Origin: Xestospongia muta
Lineage: Eukaryota; Porifera; Demospongiae; Haplosclerida; Petrosiidae
Length of the DNA: 64,000 nucleotides
Direction: 5' to 3'
Assembly: GCA_963693285.1 (NCBI GenBank)
Contig: OY848920.1
Span: 5,221,135-5,285,134 of the forward strand
In this document: one piece after another, positions 23,251 to 35,964 of the stretch
Numbering within the stretch: position 1 is the stretch's first letter
How the letters are laid out: every line of letters starts with the position of its first letter
Notes under the pieces: generated by a model
What the model was told of the DNA's origin: nothing
Database searches by the model: none
Seen by the model: the letters and a program-made list of their open reading frames with translations, nothing else
Program-made: the position numbers and the translations under genes

Positions 23251-24320
23251 TATGCCAAGTAAATTATTACATAACTTCTTGTATGAATGGATCTTGGTCC
23301 TAACATTATTAGCATGATGTGTCAAGTCCATCCACTCACATTAATGATTACAAGATAAGTAATAGATTAGAAAAGAAGTCAGTAACAGAGAATCTGACTC
23401 TATAAACTAGCATTCAAAATGATACAGGTATAATTAACAGTCATTGTTTAAATGATAAAATTAAACTCAAGCAATGATTAGCTACTGGTTATAACATCAT
23501 TATAACTATACTCTTATTACTAATACATGAATACTATTTCTAAAAACAAAATATATGAAGAAGCTTGCTACATTAGCATTAGTAAGAGGTTTCAAATTGT
23601 AGCAATCACATGTTTTTCCACAAAGTCATATGTTCACCAAAGTCATACTGATGATGTTATTTGAAGTAAATGCACTAGACTGCCATTTCATTCAAAGGGT
23701 GTGGCAATATGGGGATGAGACTAAGCCACCCTCTAATAGTATTTTTCTTCTATTTCTTTGAACGACAATGTCTATAAAAATTTGAGTATTTTCTATTACA
23801 TCCCTCATATAGTAGTAACCACTCTCTAACAGTATTCCCTTCTATTACTTTGAATGACAATGAAATAGATGCTCTCCTCAAATAAAAACACAGCAACAAG
23901 CACTTGAAATAATTATTGTAAATATAGCCTTTTGGGTTTGATAGCATCATAATGTATGGTAGTATCAATCTTATTCTTATATGATACTACTGAAGATAAA
24001 TACATGTACATACATGTATACAACTGTTTCCTTTATATCATGTTATTATTATGTTGCATGCAAAGTCGTAATAAAACATACACTCAAAATAGCTGACCAT
24101 AAAGTTTAAAGAAAGAAAGCAATATTTTATGACCTAACTGAGCAGTGGTAATGTAAATCTAATGTTCAAGTTTAGATACACAACTGATTTAATCATTGTA
24201 AGGATTGGAAAACTAGTCCTTAAGCTGGTAATAAGACAGTGTACAAAAGCACATTATTGTGGCTTTGATAGATTATGACTCTCATTAAACATCTTACTAA
24301 GGTATAAAATATTGACAATC
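23251..24320. other. No gene seen
   Basis: AT-rich sequence. A short imperfect internal duplication occurs around 23735-23870 ('ctctaatagtatttttcttctatt' versus 'ctctaacagtattcccttctatt'). No domain or splice-consistent ORF. Confidence 0.4.
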
Positions 24321-25212
24321 CTAGCCAGAATTATAACACTAAGTTAATGGTCATTCTCAACATGAACAAAGTATAGTGTATGATTATATGGGTTGATTTC
24401 TTTATTTGTTTCAAATGTTATATACAACAATAATTAACACACTCAAAACAGACATACAAGTACTATATATACATATAACACATGATCAACAACAATGTGA
24501 GGATCACTTGACATGCTTTGTGCATCAGGTAGAATAACAAAACATAAGAGTGAAACATGATCATGTCATTCAATGAATTAATAAGTACAATGTGTGAGGT
24601 TGACTACTATTGATGTACCAATTGAATAAATGTCTGGAATTAGGAGAAAAATATGATGATATAAGGATACTGCATCCTTTTCAACTATATGAGGAGATTT
24701 AAGAATTAATAGCAATTAAGGACAAATAGTTACATGTACATGTATGTGCTAATACAAATGTACCATCTTCCATAACAGTTACTTGAACAATGGGATGTTT
24801 GTACACTCATTATACATGTAAATACTATCATTACAACTTTACACATTAATGATGGACAGCATTTAAGTGTTAACTCTTTTATTTGTTTTTAAATAGTAAT
24901 CTTTAACTTCATTATAAATTATAACACTCAGGTGTGCAAACTCCTTTGTTCATTGCTATTGTATAACAACATACACAGATCTTGAAATAAAAACTAAAAC
25001 AACACTATTAATGCAAATATAAGTACTCCTAAATTGTTATAACATATTTTAAATGTAGTAATAGTAATATTTTATGTTTTCAAGTTTATTAGATTACATA
25101 CCTTGATATTTAGAGTATCTGGTTTAGTAAGGTAGTTACGTATTTTGTATGCAATTGAGGCATGTCTACTATTGGTCCTTCCAGTGAACTTATGATGTTT
25201 TCCCACGTTACT
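24321..25212. repeat. Direct segmental duplication, copy 1 (with 26795-27565)
   Basis: From 'cctagccagaattataacactaagttaatgg' to the end of a decayed DD exon, the block is repeated at 26795-27565 with small substitutions and a few indels. Example: 24760-25000 is largely missing or replaced in the second copy. The two copies lie in the same orientation about 2.5 kb apart. Confidence 0.75.
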
Positions 25213-25401
25213 TGACTATATATCATGTTCATCCAATGAGTCAATACTTTAAAAAGTCTCACTATATCATCTTTTTGACTATGAGATAAACGATCAAGAC
25301 TGATCCTTGTATTGGAAGTGACACACTGATATTATACCAATCATCATCAATATCTGCTAGTGGAGTGAGAAGTTCATGTTTGTCAGGGACTTTTTGGAAC
25401 A
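25102..25401 (-). pseudogene. Decayed death-domain exon
   Basis: Minus strand, acceptor TACTACAG at 25402 and donor GTATGT below 25102. It reads KVPDKHELLTPLADIDDDWY, NISVSLPIQ, then after a frameshift LDRLSHSQKDDIVRLFKVL, WENIISSLEGPIV, and after a second shift ASIAYKIRNYLTKPDTL. This is the same DD type as at 55470 and 59275 (ISDKWYDIGLSLQV ... IRRYL). Two frameshifts make it non-functional. The acceptor phase is 1, as in the other DD exons. Confidence 0.65.
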
Positions 25402-25402
25402 C

Positions 25403-26794
25403 TGTAGTAATGAAAACAAATTGTGTTAGAGAAATTTGGAAAACTTAGTGTTTAATTGATTTGATTGTTTTGTTCTTTTGTGACACTTAGAAACCATTTA
25501 TTGTCTAAGCCACTAAATAAGACATTGTAGAGACACAAAACAAAACTACTTACATGTTTTCTTCTATCTCTAACATAACTTTGTCACCTTATATAATTAT
25601 ACAATAAAATGTTACCATTGGACACATGTAAAGTACATCAATACATTCAATGCAAATGTCTTAAATTTAATTAGTGTCACCACAAGTGCTTCAAATTGTG
25701 CATTACTGATCAAGGTTGGAAAGCTTCTTTAATTTATCTTTCCCAACTTTCCACTCTTCCTAAAGTGGTTAAAATTTCATGAGGCAAAGCCAATGAAATT
25801 TACCACTTTAAGAAACAACTCAAGAGTAATATATCAGAATATATACTCAACCTTATTCTATTACAAATTAATCTTTATGCTTTTATGTACTGTCATTTTA
25901 ACAGAAGGCAGCTTGACCACAAATGTGAGGCTATTCTTTCTGCCATACCCAATGTATAACTTCATGACAATATATATGTATTTTTTGCTGGGAAAGAAGA
26001 GCTAGACTTTTTAGATTAAAATTCCTGTTAAAGCTGAAGTATTTACTGAATTACTAAAAGACAACATTAGAAGCTAATAACATGTACAGAACATTGATAT
26101 CAAGACTTTTCTTTATTAGAATCCATTTTTGTGATGAAATACTGGAGTGAGTGGTTTTAAATCACAATGCCTTTGACTCTGATTTGTAAAATGATTCAAT
26201 CCATTAACTCTTCTCTATAAACAAAACAGTTTGTATACTCAGTCAAGAGTTGTATGTAGGTGCATTGCAACAGCCAATCATACTGTAATTACACTTTATT
26301 TCATTGTTACCTGGACCAAAAGCATAATTGCAATCTCATTGGTCAATAACAGTAAAACTTACAGTTTATTTTTGTATATACACTACACTCTGTTCACATT
26401 GAGAATGCTGCAGCTTATCTAATAAATGAGCTACGTCTCAACATAACTTGGGTGTGGCATTGTACTTGCAAAGTTCTTGTGAGTTAGATTGAAGTATTTT
26501 GTGTTTCTTTGTTACTGTTTCTTCTCTTATCTACCTTAGTTTTAAAGATAATTATTTTTGACAGTTTCTAAACTTTTCTGATGAAGCTGGAAATGATTGC
26601 TTGAATATTCGTTAATAATATGCAAATTTTACCTGACAACAGTCATGATGGATGCAAAGAATGCCATTCACTTTATATAAGATTACTAGTTTGCAGCTTT
26701 CTTAAATAACTATTTTTTATAGTCCTCTTGTTTTGATAAATTGGCAGACTTGTAAGGAATTTGAATGGTGCAAACCAGTTCTCTCTAAGTCAAT
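25403..26794. other. No gene seen
   Basis: AT-rich, with short ORFs lacking splice context, compositional support or recognisable domains. I see nothing else. Confidence 0.4.
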
Positions 26795-27565
26795 CCTAGC
26801 CAGAGTAATAACACTAAGTTAATGGTCATTCTCAACATGAACAGAGTATAGTGTATGGTTACATTGGTTGATTTCTTTATTAGTTTCAAATGTTATACAC
26901 AACAATAATTAACACACTCAAAACAGACATACAAGTACTATATACATATAACACATGATCAACAACAATGTGAGGATCACTTGACATGCTTTGTGCATCA
27001 GGTAGAATAACAAAACATAATAGTGAAACATGATCATGTCATTCAATGAATTAATAAGTACAATGTGTGTGGTTGACTACTATTGATGTATCAATTGAAT
27101 AAATGTCTGGAATTGGGTAAGAAATATGATGATATAAGGATACTGCATCCTTTTCAACTATATAAGGAGATTTAAGAATTATTAGGAATGTATAATTTAG
27201 AACAATGTAAACCACAAGAAAATAGTTTATTTTAATATTTTATTTTTTATTTATTTAATATATTTATATTGACACATACATGTACATGTATGTGTCAGTA
27301 TAAATATACATCTACCATAACAGTTACTTGAACAATCTGATTTTTGTATATCTTGGAATAAAAATAAATACTAAAACAACACTATTAATGCAAACATAAT
27401 TACTCCTAAATTGTTATAACATATTTTAAATGTAGTAATAATAATATTTTATGTTCTCAAATTAATTAGATTACATACCTTGATATTTAGAGTACATCTC
27501 TGGTTTAGTAAGGTAGTTACGTATTTTGCGTGCAATTGAGGCGTGTCCCACAATTGGTCCTTCCA
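26795..27565. repeat. Direct segmental duplication, copy 2
   Basis: Partner of 24321-25212. Its DD remnant (minus, 27479-27565) reads ASIARKIRNYLTKPEMYSKY in one frame. The DD core is cut off at about 27565, close to the start of the retrotransposon remnant. Confidence 0.75.
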
Positions 27566-27764
27566 GGTTGTTTATTATGGGGTTCTTGTGTGATAGTATC
27601 GGTTGCTGGACATAATACTGTTCTTCATCAACTTCATGAAACACATCCAGGAATTACATAATTAAAAATGATAGCTAGTTCATACGTATGGTGGCCTGGT
27701 AGGGATTCTGATATCAAAAACAAAAATGTGCAAGTTTGCAATACTTAACAGTCTAATTGTCCAC

Positions 27765-28640
27765 TTTCTACCAGAGTGCTTTTACAATTTTGGACGTTCC
27801 CTCAACAACCTTGAACCAGAGTTGATGTTGATCATGTTGGACTGCTTTTGGGCAAACGTTTCTTCCTTTTAAAAGATGCTCATTCAAAATGTCTCGAAGT
27901 TCATATTGTAGATTCTATCTCTTCTGAACTTATCAAGAAACTTAAGCAACTTTCTCAACACATTGTTCACTAGAACAACTACTTTCTGATAATGGAACTG
28001 CCTTTACCAGTCCTATCTTTCAGTCCTTTATGAAGCAATGTGATACGAAGTACATCCAGACCTCTCCTTATCATCCCAGTTCTAATATCCTTGCTGGATA
28101 TTCAGTACAAGCATTTAAACATGTTTAAGGAAGCTAGAAGGAAATGTCAAGTGTTGTCTTCTTACATTTTATCATGTTATCATGTTATATCACACTCAAC
28201 CATGGATTGTCCCCAGCAGAAGTTCCAATTGGTAGATGATTAGAAACTCAATTAGATCTTATCCAAGAAGACCTTTCTCACAAGGTATCAAATATACATA
28301 ACCTACTTGTGTCAACAAAAAACTATGTACCTTCAATATAAGAGATCAAGTGCTTGCACATAATTATTATGAATCCTTAAGTGGATTCCTGCAGAAATTA
28401 TTTAAATTACCGGTTGCCTATCATATATGATGAAAACTGCATTTGACATCATTTTGTGTAGTCATGTTGGCCAACTTCGTTATCATTTCTCTGGTAGTAA
28501 TGGTCAGGATTCTGTCTCTTTCGAAGTTGATGAGTTGCCTATCCCTAATTCAACAACAAACATTGATACCCCTCCCCCCTTCTTCTCCTACGGTTAGTTC
28601 TAACTCATCAACTCTCATTTGTTCGACTCGTGTTCATAAA
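27765..28640 (+). pseudogene. Ty3/Gypsy-type integrase remnant
   Basis: Plus strand, with stops and frameshifts: VDHVGLLLGKRFFLLKDAHS around 27821-27890, then LLSDNGTAF, PIFQSFM and TSPYHPSSN around 27985-28080 in shifted frames. This is the DDE integrase core order (D, then SDNG, then the YHP motif). Downstream, 'gttggccaacttcgttatc' fits the HVxQLR motif at the end of Gypsy pol. Decayed; no gag, protease or RT remains. Confidence 0.65.
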
Positions 28641-28686
28641 CAAATTACTTAATTCAGCCCTTTTATGTCTAGCTAGATGAGGAAAG

Positions 28687-28909
28687 TGTGATAACCTGAA
28701 ACACAAATTATACTTTGTATTCTGTGTGTATTATTATTATTATTTTAATTAGTTATCTAACTATTGTTTGGTGAATCCATAAAAGTGTTGTGTATTTAAC
28801 TGTTTCATACAAGATCGTCAGTTGAGAGTTGTCTTAGTTGTTGTTGAGTTGTTCGAAAAATATAGTTGGTTACTTTCATTTTTTTTCTCAGTCACTACAA
28901 TTCATTACA
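28687..28909 (+). mobile_element. Putative 3' LTR of the Gypsy remnant
   Basis: It starts TGTGATAACC directly after a purine tract (GATGAGGAAAG) and ends near CATTACA, so it has TG...CA ends. It contains a TATA-like 'ccataaaag' and lies just downstream of the integrase remnant. No 5' LTR partner was found in the window. The 3' boundary is uncertain by several bases. Confidence 0.45.
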
Positions 28910-29209
28910 ACATACCTGCACATAAATAAAGAGATCAAAATGATAAGAAGGTTATAATAAATTTAGTGTACCCTCAAAAAAATATAGCCAGTTAAGCCAC
29001 TAATATGTTTGTACATATTAGTGATAATTTAACAGCCAAAAACAAGACAATGTAAAATGACCACATGTGACCACGTGACTGTACTCTAGATGACATGGTA
29101 TAACAATAATGATTGGGTATGCAATCACTGTAATAATTAACTCAAAGAGTCTAAAACTAACTGATACTAATTAAAAGTAACAAAAACAAAAAACACTGAG
29201 TATTATCTA

Positions 29210-30190
29210 CTACAATTGGGATGTTACAATGGGACATAGTAGTGTAATATTAGGACATTACATTAGGAAACAGTATAGGATAACATAGGGATGTTATACT
29301 TATACATATTAGGTTAAAATTAAGACATTTCATGAGGACACAGTATAGGGTAACCATTGGGACATTATGTTAGGACATTGGTTAAATTAGGACATTTCAT
29401 TACGACACACTATAGGGTAACCATTAGGACATTACATTAGGACACGGCAAAATGTAACATTGGTTAATTAGGACACAGTAGGATAAAAATGGGATGTTAC
29501 ACTAGGACAAAGGATGATAAAATTGAGACATTAGATAATTGGATGCTATATTAACACACAGAATAGCTTTTATTTTGATGTTATATTAGGACACAGTTTG
29601 GAATAACATTAGGATGTTACAAAGGACACAGTGTAGGTTAAATCTGGGAAGTTACTACTAGCATTAGGACATTAGGATACATAAAGACACTGCATAGGGT
29701 AAAGTTAGGATGTTACATTGTGATATAGTAAGTGAAATTGGGAAATTACAATAGGAGACAGTATACAATAACTCTGATGTAAGGTAACATTGGGTTGTTA
29801 GATTAGGACACTGTTTCGGTTAACATTAGGACATTACATTAGTAGGATAAAATTGGTACAAGTAAAATATTGGGAGATTACAATGGAACACAGTAAAGTA
29901 AAATTGATTCATTAAATTTGGACACAGTATAGGGTATAGTAAAACTAGTACATTATAGTAAGATACAGTATATAGTTATTCTTGGGTATTACATTATATA
30001 TAGTAGAGTAAAATGGGATATTACATTTGGACAAAGTTTAAGATGAAATTGGAACATTACTGGCATTAGAACATAGCAATTGAAAATTTGGACTTTAATT
30101 AAGACACAGTAAGGTAAAATTGGGACATTATATTGAACACAGAATAGGGTATCATTCTTTAAATTATACACAATATAGGGCAACATTGTG
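29210..30190. repeat. Degenerate tandem repeat, unit about 40 bases
   Basis: Roughly two dozen imperfect units of the form 'attaggacacagtatagggtaa(a/c)attgggacattac'. Units vary in length and many carry indels, so the array is old. ORFs across it are not credible. Confidence 0.85.
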
Positions 30191-30379
30191 ACATAGGATA
30201 TGATCAGTTAATTTCTATTTAGACATCATACACACAAACCATGTATGCATTGTTTGCCACATAATCAACTTCTTTCAATCAATTTGAAGATGAGTTTTCT
30301 ATGTAATAATTGTCCCACTTATCTGATAACAAAGCAATATCACTGTTGTGTGTATGTGATACAGTAAATCAAAACTCAC

Positions 30380-31310
30380 AATCATGGAAAACCAAGGTTG
30401 CTGACGAGTTTTATCAAGAACATTAGAAGTACAGCTTTTACAACCAGCTTATGAGTGTTTTCTTGTCTTTCTTAACTGACAAAATGTTCTGTACTTTTAT
30501 TGGAACATATGATACAGTAAAAATATTCTTCCAGATTTCCTGTGTTAGACGTATATTTAAAGGTATGAATCACCTCACCAATTCCTGCATGGGCAACTTC
30601 ACGTATAGTACTACATCTTTTGTAAGGATCTAAATAATATACTCCAATCCAATAAATCCCAACAACTAATAGAACATCACCATAATTAGTGTGTAAAGTG
30701 ATCATATTACGATAATGTGGTATGGAACGTAGAGGATGTTTAACTTTAAATCTCGGCTGATCTTTAATCAGAATTAGAGGATCTACATGTTCCTTAAAAG
30801 GAGAAGGTATAGACTTATATTCAGTGATGGTCTAGTAGGAAGGACAGTTGGTAGAAAGTATTATGTAAGAACATTGACAGAGTGATATCATAACAAACCT
30901 GGAGGACTATTCAAAAAGGCAGATTGACCACCAGTATCAACAACACGACATATCCATTGAGGTTGATAAAGCTCTTCAGATTTCTGTACATGAGGTAAGA
31001 GCTCAATAATTTCCTGAGTTACAATAGGTTTAGGAAAAAAGAGCTCTGATAGCCCGTTTCATGACTAGCTGTAATTGATGTTTCAAAGTCCTCACTGTCT
31101 GAAGTTTCTTCTGTTGCGTGATTAACTGATTCTTCTAATGATCTTATTTGTTTGAGAGGTGGAACACTGTTTGACTCCTTGAGCTACTATCTAATCCTTT
31201 AAGAGACTCGTGGTCTACTTTATTCCACATGGAATCATCACCTACAGTGGCAGATATGATCCTTGGTTCTTTTGTTGTACTGCTATGGTGATCTGGAGTC
31301 TAAGAACTGA
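30380..31310 (-). pseudogene. Roc-COR GTPase copy with internal deletion
   Basis: It aligns with the large exon 48829-50844. The 3' part (30380-30840) encodes TLHTNYGDVLLV, DPYKRCSTIREVAH and EYFYC.ICSNKSTEHF. At about 30845 it jumps ('tagaaagtattatgtaagaacattgacagagtg') to sequence corresponding to about 50280. Roughly 900 bases, most of the COR region, are therefore gone. The 5' remainder has lost the Walker A loop. Stops and shifts throughout. The donor at 30379 is retained. Confidence 0.75.
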
Positions 31311-31539
31311 CAGAAGCCTTTTTAAAGAACACAATGTCACAATTGCATCTATTACCGTATTCTGTAATGCCCACTATTTAATTTATTTTTGCTAAATATC
31401 ACAAAACAATTTTAAAGAACAAACACTATTCTACAGATGTATAGTGATATACATAGTAATAGGTAGTTAATTAAAGTAGTGTAATCAGCTTCATTTCTTG
31501 GTTTAAACAATATGTCTAGAACAGTTCAAAGGATCTCTC

Positions 31540-32400
31540 TTCTAGGATATTGAGGTATGTATATCTGTGGAATTAATAGATAATAATTATGTACAGTATT
31601 ATACAATATATCTAACTATCAATATATGGCTATTATGTAAATGATTAAAATGTCATATTTTCCTGCACTAGTCATGTTACTATTATTAGACACAAGCTTG
31701 AGCAACAAGACTGACTGTGAGTGAGGGATAACTAAACTATAATTTGTTGTTTAGGTTCACTCTTGTACTACACAAATCTTAATAACAACAAGTAGGCTAT
31801 GAGTAACAAAAGTCTAAGATGGTATGAAGGCTTTAGTAGAAGACTCTTATGGAAGCAGCAACAGAGACAAATACACATAAGCCTGTAATACAGATATCTC
31901 TGATATAAACATACATGCAAATCCATCAATTAAAATGACCAGTGTGGGAGACACTTTAATTATTTGTGTAGGAGGCTCACATTCTCCTCTCTTGTGACAG
32001 ATCTATAATCATGGACTTAGTCCTATACATGTTGTAGAACTTTTGTCTAAAGGGACAATCTTAGAATGAAAACCATTGGCCACAATTCATTCAATTATTT
32101 TCAATAGTTCAAATGAACTATCATTTACATTTATCCACATATCATGTACATACTTGTATTAAGGTAACTAGTTTACTTACTATATTGTACTTGTTGATAT
32201 ATATAACATCACTTATATAGATTGAACACTCTCATTATTTCTCACCTACAAAATGAGGAAATGAGTTTGTAATAGCAATTTGTGGTCACAAGCTATTTAT
32301 ATAGTCTATACTGTTATAATTTATATGAAAGCCACAACTATATAAATAATATACATATCAGTATATAATGTATAGGCTAATGACAGAGAACTATTTCTTA
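31540..32400. repeat. Duplicated intronic block (with about 46930-47400)
   Basis: Shared sequence includes 'tattttcaatagttcaaatga', 'tgtattaaggtaactagt' and 'atatataacatcacttatatag', in the same order and orientation, upstream of matching DD exons (32461-32735 and 48058-48326). The sequence is non-coding. Confidence 0.65.
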
Positions 32401-32460
32401 GCTAAGGGGTCCACTCTATTAATTATATATACACATTGATGTATACATATTGTAACTTAC

Positions 32461-35400
32461 CAATGTCTTCAGATAATCTTCGTAAATCCTTGCTACATTT
32501 CTGTTTGATAGCTCTTAAAGCATCTAACAAACTCCTTCTTGTTGCTTTATCAGCTTTCTCTTGAATCCATAACTGATACATACTGGTTAAGCGTTGACAT
32601 TCAGCTAGATTGACACTGTCTAGTTGTAATTGTGTACCCAATTCATTCCACTTTTCAGTTCTAGCATGTGTAGTTATTTCTTGAATTGTAGGCTGTTGAT
32701 CCAAGAGTTCATTCAGTGACATCTTACTATATCCTATATGAAGTAGATGAATTACACTGTAAATAATATTATAAAATGAAATTATTGTTATTCACTTTTC
32801 ATTGTTTGTTAAGCAAAAGTCAACACATTATATTAATGACCACATTATGTACAAGAGAAATCACATCTAATTTATTGTTTGATCAAAGAAATCAGAATTG
32901 ATAATACTTATAGTACCATATTTGCTGGTTATTAAGCGCATGCGCTTGTATCTCCACAGGAAGAAAATATGCGCTTAATAAGGATACAAATTAACAAATG
33001 GCTTTTGTGGATGATGTCACTTTTCTGGGTGTGGCTCTCACTCGAGCATGTGGAGGATATGACTGGTGTTTCTACTGAGTTCTCATTTGACAGCGTAATT
33101 CAAGGTCATCACATTTACAAAAATGTATGGATGACTTCAATTGGAGAAGTTCTTCTATTAGTGAAAGAGAAAGCAAATGAACACGACCATTTTGCTGTAT
33201 CTGTGATGAAGGACGGATTCATCGTTGGTCATGCATATTGCTTATTAATAATTCATCAATTGCTTAAAGAGCAAAAAAAGTTCTGACCAAGATAAATGTG
33301 TGCAGTTACAAACAGTATGCGGTTAATAACCATATGTACCTAACAACCAGAAAATACAGTAGGCTTAAAAGTGGTTGGTTCTAAACAACAAAGGTGGAGC
33401 TTGCATGTGTGTTGATATTGTTAGGACAGGATACATACTGTACAAACTCATGTACATAGTATAGTATTATAACAAACTTTGAGTGATATGTGGTCTTAAT
33501 TAATGCTATTTAGATGATAACTAAAACAAAGTCTAGTTATCATTGTTTTTCATTTAAAAGTAATTAGATAAGTATGGCAACAACAAGCTTTCCAACAATA
33601 GCTTTTGTCAGTTTTGAAGTCACTATCATGTCATGTCTGACTCCTCAGAATGTTGATTAATGTCAACAATTAATGTACTGTAATAAAAATGTGCTTTATA
33701 TAGAATAAGTTACACTACAGGTTAACAAAGTAGAAGAAATGTTTATTGACATACCAACTAGTTTAGGGTCTTGACTAGCAGGATGAGGAGGTGACGGTAG
33801 TGTAGCTATAGAATAAATAAGGATAATAATTAGAGATAAAAAGTACAATATTATATATTGAATGTAATATAAACAAGTAACTAGTAATGATATAATACTA
33901 ACATAATAATACAAAACTATTATTAAAACATCTAGCACTTGATTTTTTAATGTACAATAATGTCAATATAGTATTAGTTTGTTATATGAACATATATTCC
34001 CAAATTAAATTGAATGATTTGTTTGTATAATTCCAAGATTGTGCACTATGTAAATATTTTAAAGTAAAATTATTGTTATTTCACTTTTCATTGTTTCTTA
34101 ACTAAAATCTCATCACATTATCATTGACAACCACATCATGTACAAGTGAAAAGATATCAAATTTATTCTTTAATCTAGCTATAACAACAAATTTAAATTA
34201 CTATTAAAAACAGGTTTTGAATTACTGATGTTGCCTTAAAAAGTAATTAACTTGAAACAAACAAAGTAATGACTAAGACACACCTCCTGTTCATTATTAA
34301 TTTAATATGACCAATAATGTAAGGCAATATTTTTAATGTACCTACACATCAAACAATAATACTATATGTTAGACTACTTTAAACGTACCCTCCACAGTGA
34401 ACCAAGGTAGTTGACAGGATTTATTGATACAAGCAGTTGTATGGCTGTCACAACAGGTGACTGTTTTCTGGTCATCATTTAAATAACAGAAATGTTCTGG
34501 AGATTTATTGGAGCATATCTTACAATAAAAATATTCTCTAAGGCTTTTAAAGTTAGCCATACATTGAAAATTGCTGATGACTTCACAGATGCCAGAATGG
34601 ACAGCTTCACGTAAAACACAGCATCTTTTTAATGGATCAGTACTGTATATTGCCATCCAGTAAAGCCCATCGACTAAGAGAATGTCACCATAATCAGTAC
34701 GTAAAGTAATAGCATTACGATAACGTGGAGTGGAATGTGAAGGATGTCTAAGTTGAAATATTGATGAATGATTACAATGTAGAAGGTTGACAACTAATGC
34801 AGGAAAGACACCTCGAGGAAGAGGCTTCATATCCCAAGAGAGTATTAGAGAGTCAGTGCATTGCTTGAATGAAGCAGGTATAGATTTATATTCTATAAAG
34901 GAGGTGGTAGTAGGAAGGACAGTTGGTAGAAAGTATTTTCCTTTCTCAGGTAGAGAGGCCATTATAAATAAACTTGTCATTAACTTGAGAAAATCTTGTG
35001 GTGTAAACTCAGGATAGAATCCTTGTGATAAATGTGAATTGGGTGATGTTAACAGATCTTCTTTAAATGTTGCTTCATCTTTTAGTTCTTCATGAGCAGC
35101 ATAACTATGTATAGGGATACCTTCTTCCTCCAAGTAATCAACAACACCAGGAAAAGAGATACTGATTAAATCAGAGAGTTTATTGAAAAGTGGTTGTGGA
35201 TGAAGGAACACTACATTAGGCAATATTTTAGGAAAGTACAGAAAGATGGTCAGATCATGGTAGTAGTTTAGAGCTGCTTTGATGTCACTAGCACTCATTT
35301 GTAAGGTCATACCAATCTCTAAACAATTAGACAGACTTACAATGTTGGATTTAGAAGACTTTTGGAGCTCAAGTTGAAAAAAAAACCATCTAATAGGAAT

Positions 35401-35535
35401 TTTTTCTGCCTCAATGTAATACTGACAGATTTTCTTCCGAATTCTAGCAGCCATTTTCATCTCATCATCACCTCTGTCAATAGAATTGACTGGAAAAATT
35501 ATTTCATTTCCAGATCTGCGATGCATAATTGTGAT
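32461..35535 (-). pseudogene. 5'-truncated COR-DD gene
   Basis: Exons on the minus strand: 34389-35535 (COR-type region, NEIIFPVNSI ... AARIRKKICQYYIEAE ... LPRGVFPALVV ... PWFTVEG|GTACGT), 33755-33805 (Pro-rich linker TLPSPPHPASQDPKLV) and 32461-32735 (death domain MSLNELLDQQ, TEKWNELGTQLQL). All junctions are phase 1. The GTPase half is absent: homology to the 48829-50844 exon stops near 35535, so there is no start or Walker A. The terminal DD has lost 2 bases relative to the 48-kb copy, so helix 6 (NNVARIYEDYL there) becomes KCSKDLRRL here. A shortened scaffold protein cannot be excluded, but decay is more likely. Confidence 0.65.
32927..33331. mobile_element. TIR element carrying a HIRAN-domain fragment
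   Basis: The left end GGTTATTAAGCGCATGC and the right end (reverse complement GGTTATTAACCGCATAC) form inverted repeats, flanked by 'ccatat'/'atatg'. Inside, the plus frame from 32969 encodes FSFDSVIQGHHIYKNVWM, then IGEVLLLVKEKANEHDHFAV and VMKDGFIVGHA. That is the HIRAN pattern (xGxxxY...W.P.iGE.L...E..N.hD.fAV.V..dg..VGH.p). The frame is truncated after VGH. The element lies in an intron of the decayed COR-DD gene. Confidence 0.6.
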
Positions 35536-35750
35536 TTGCCGATATTTATACAAAAAATAATTGAAATTTCATAAATATCACTAACATAATAACAATATTA
35601 ATATTCATATATTAATATATTTTGTATTTCTTTTAAATTTGAATTACGATACTCGTATATATATTTTGAGTAGACTGAACGTTTTAGACGAACCCGGATG
35701 AACCCGATCAATCACATTTGTATCAGGTTGCCTTGGCGATTAAATATGGC

Positions 35751-35843
35751 AGTGGCTATTCGTACAGCACAGGAAGTACCTACTTCAATTAGAAATTAAT
35801 ATTAGACACTAGTATACACTTCCTGTTTTGTACGAATAGCACT
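35751..35843. repeat. Foldback (palindromic) element
   Basis: 'agtggctattcgtacagcac'+'aggaagt' at the left is repeated inverted as 'acttcct'+'gttttgtacgaatagcact' at the right, with a roughly 40-base loop. It lies between the truncation point of the COR-DD gene and the start of the secreted gene at 35965. Confidence 0.65.
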
Positions 35844-35964
35844 TACTATTAAATATTCATAACGTGGTTAATTAGCGGTTTACTTGAAGCTATATAATAC
35901 TGTAGCAATGTTATAATACCGTATTTCACCACTCGTTGCAAGGGCTGACCAGAAAAAACTTGTA

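Noticed and set aside
29989..30186. ORF inside the 40-bp tandem array
   Set aside because: Produced by repeat structure; units carry frame-breaking indels.
29210..30190. Possible CRISPR-like array
   Set aside because: Units are degenerate and contiguous, with no unique spacers, and the host is clearly eukaryotic.
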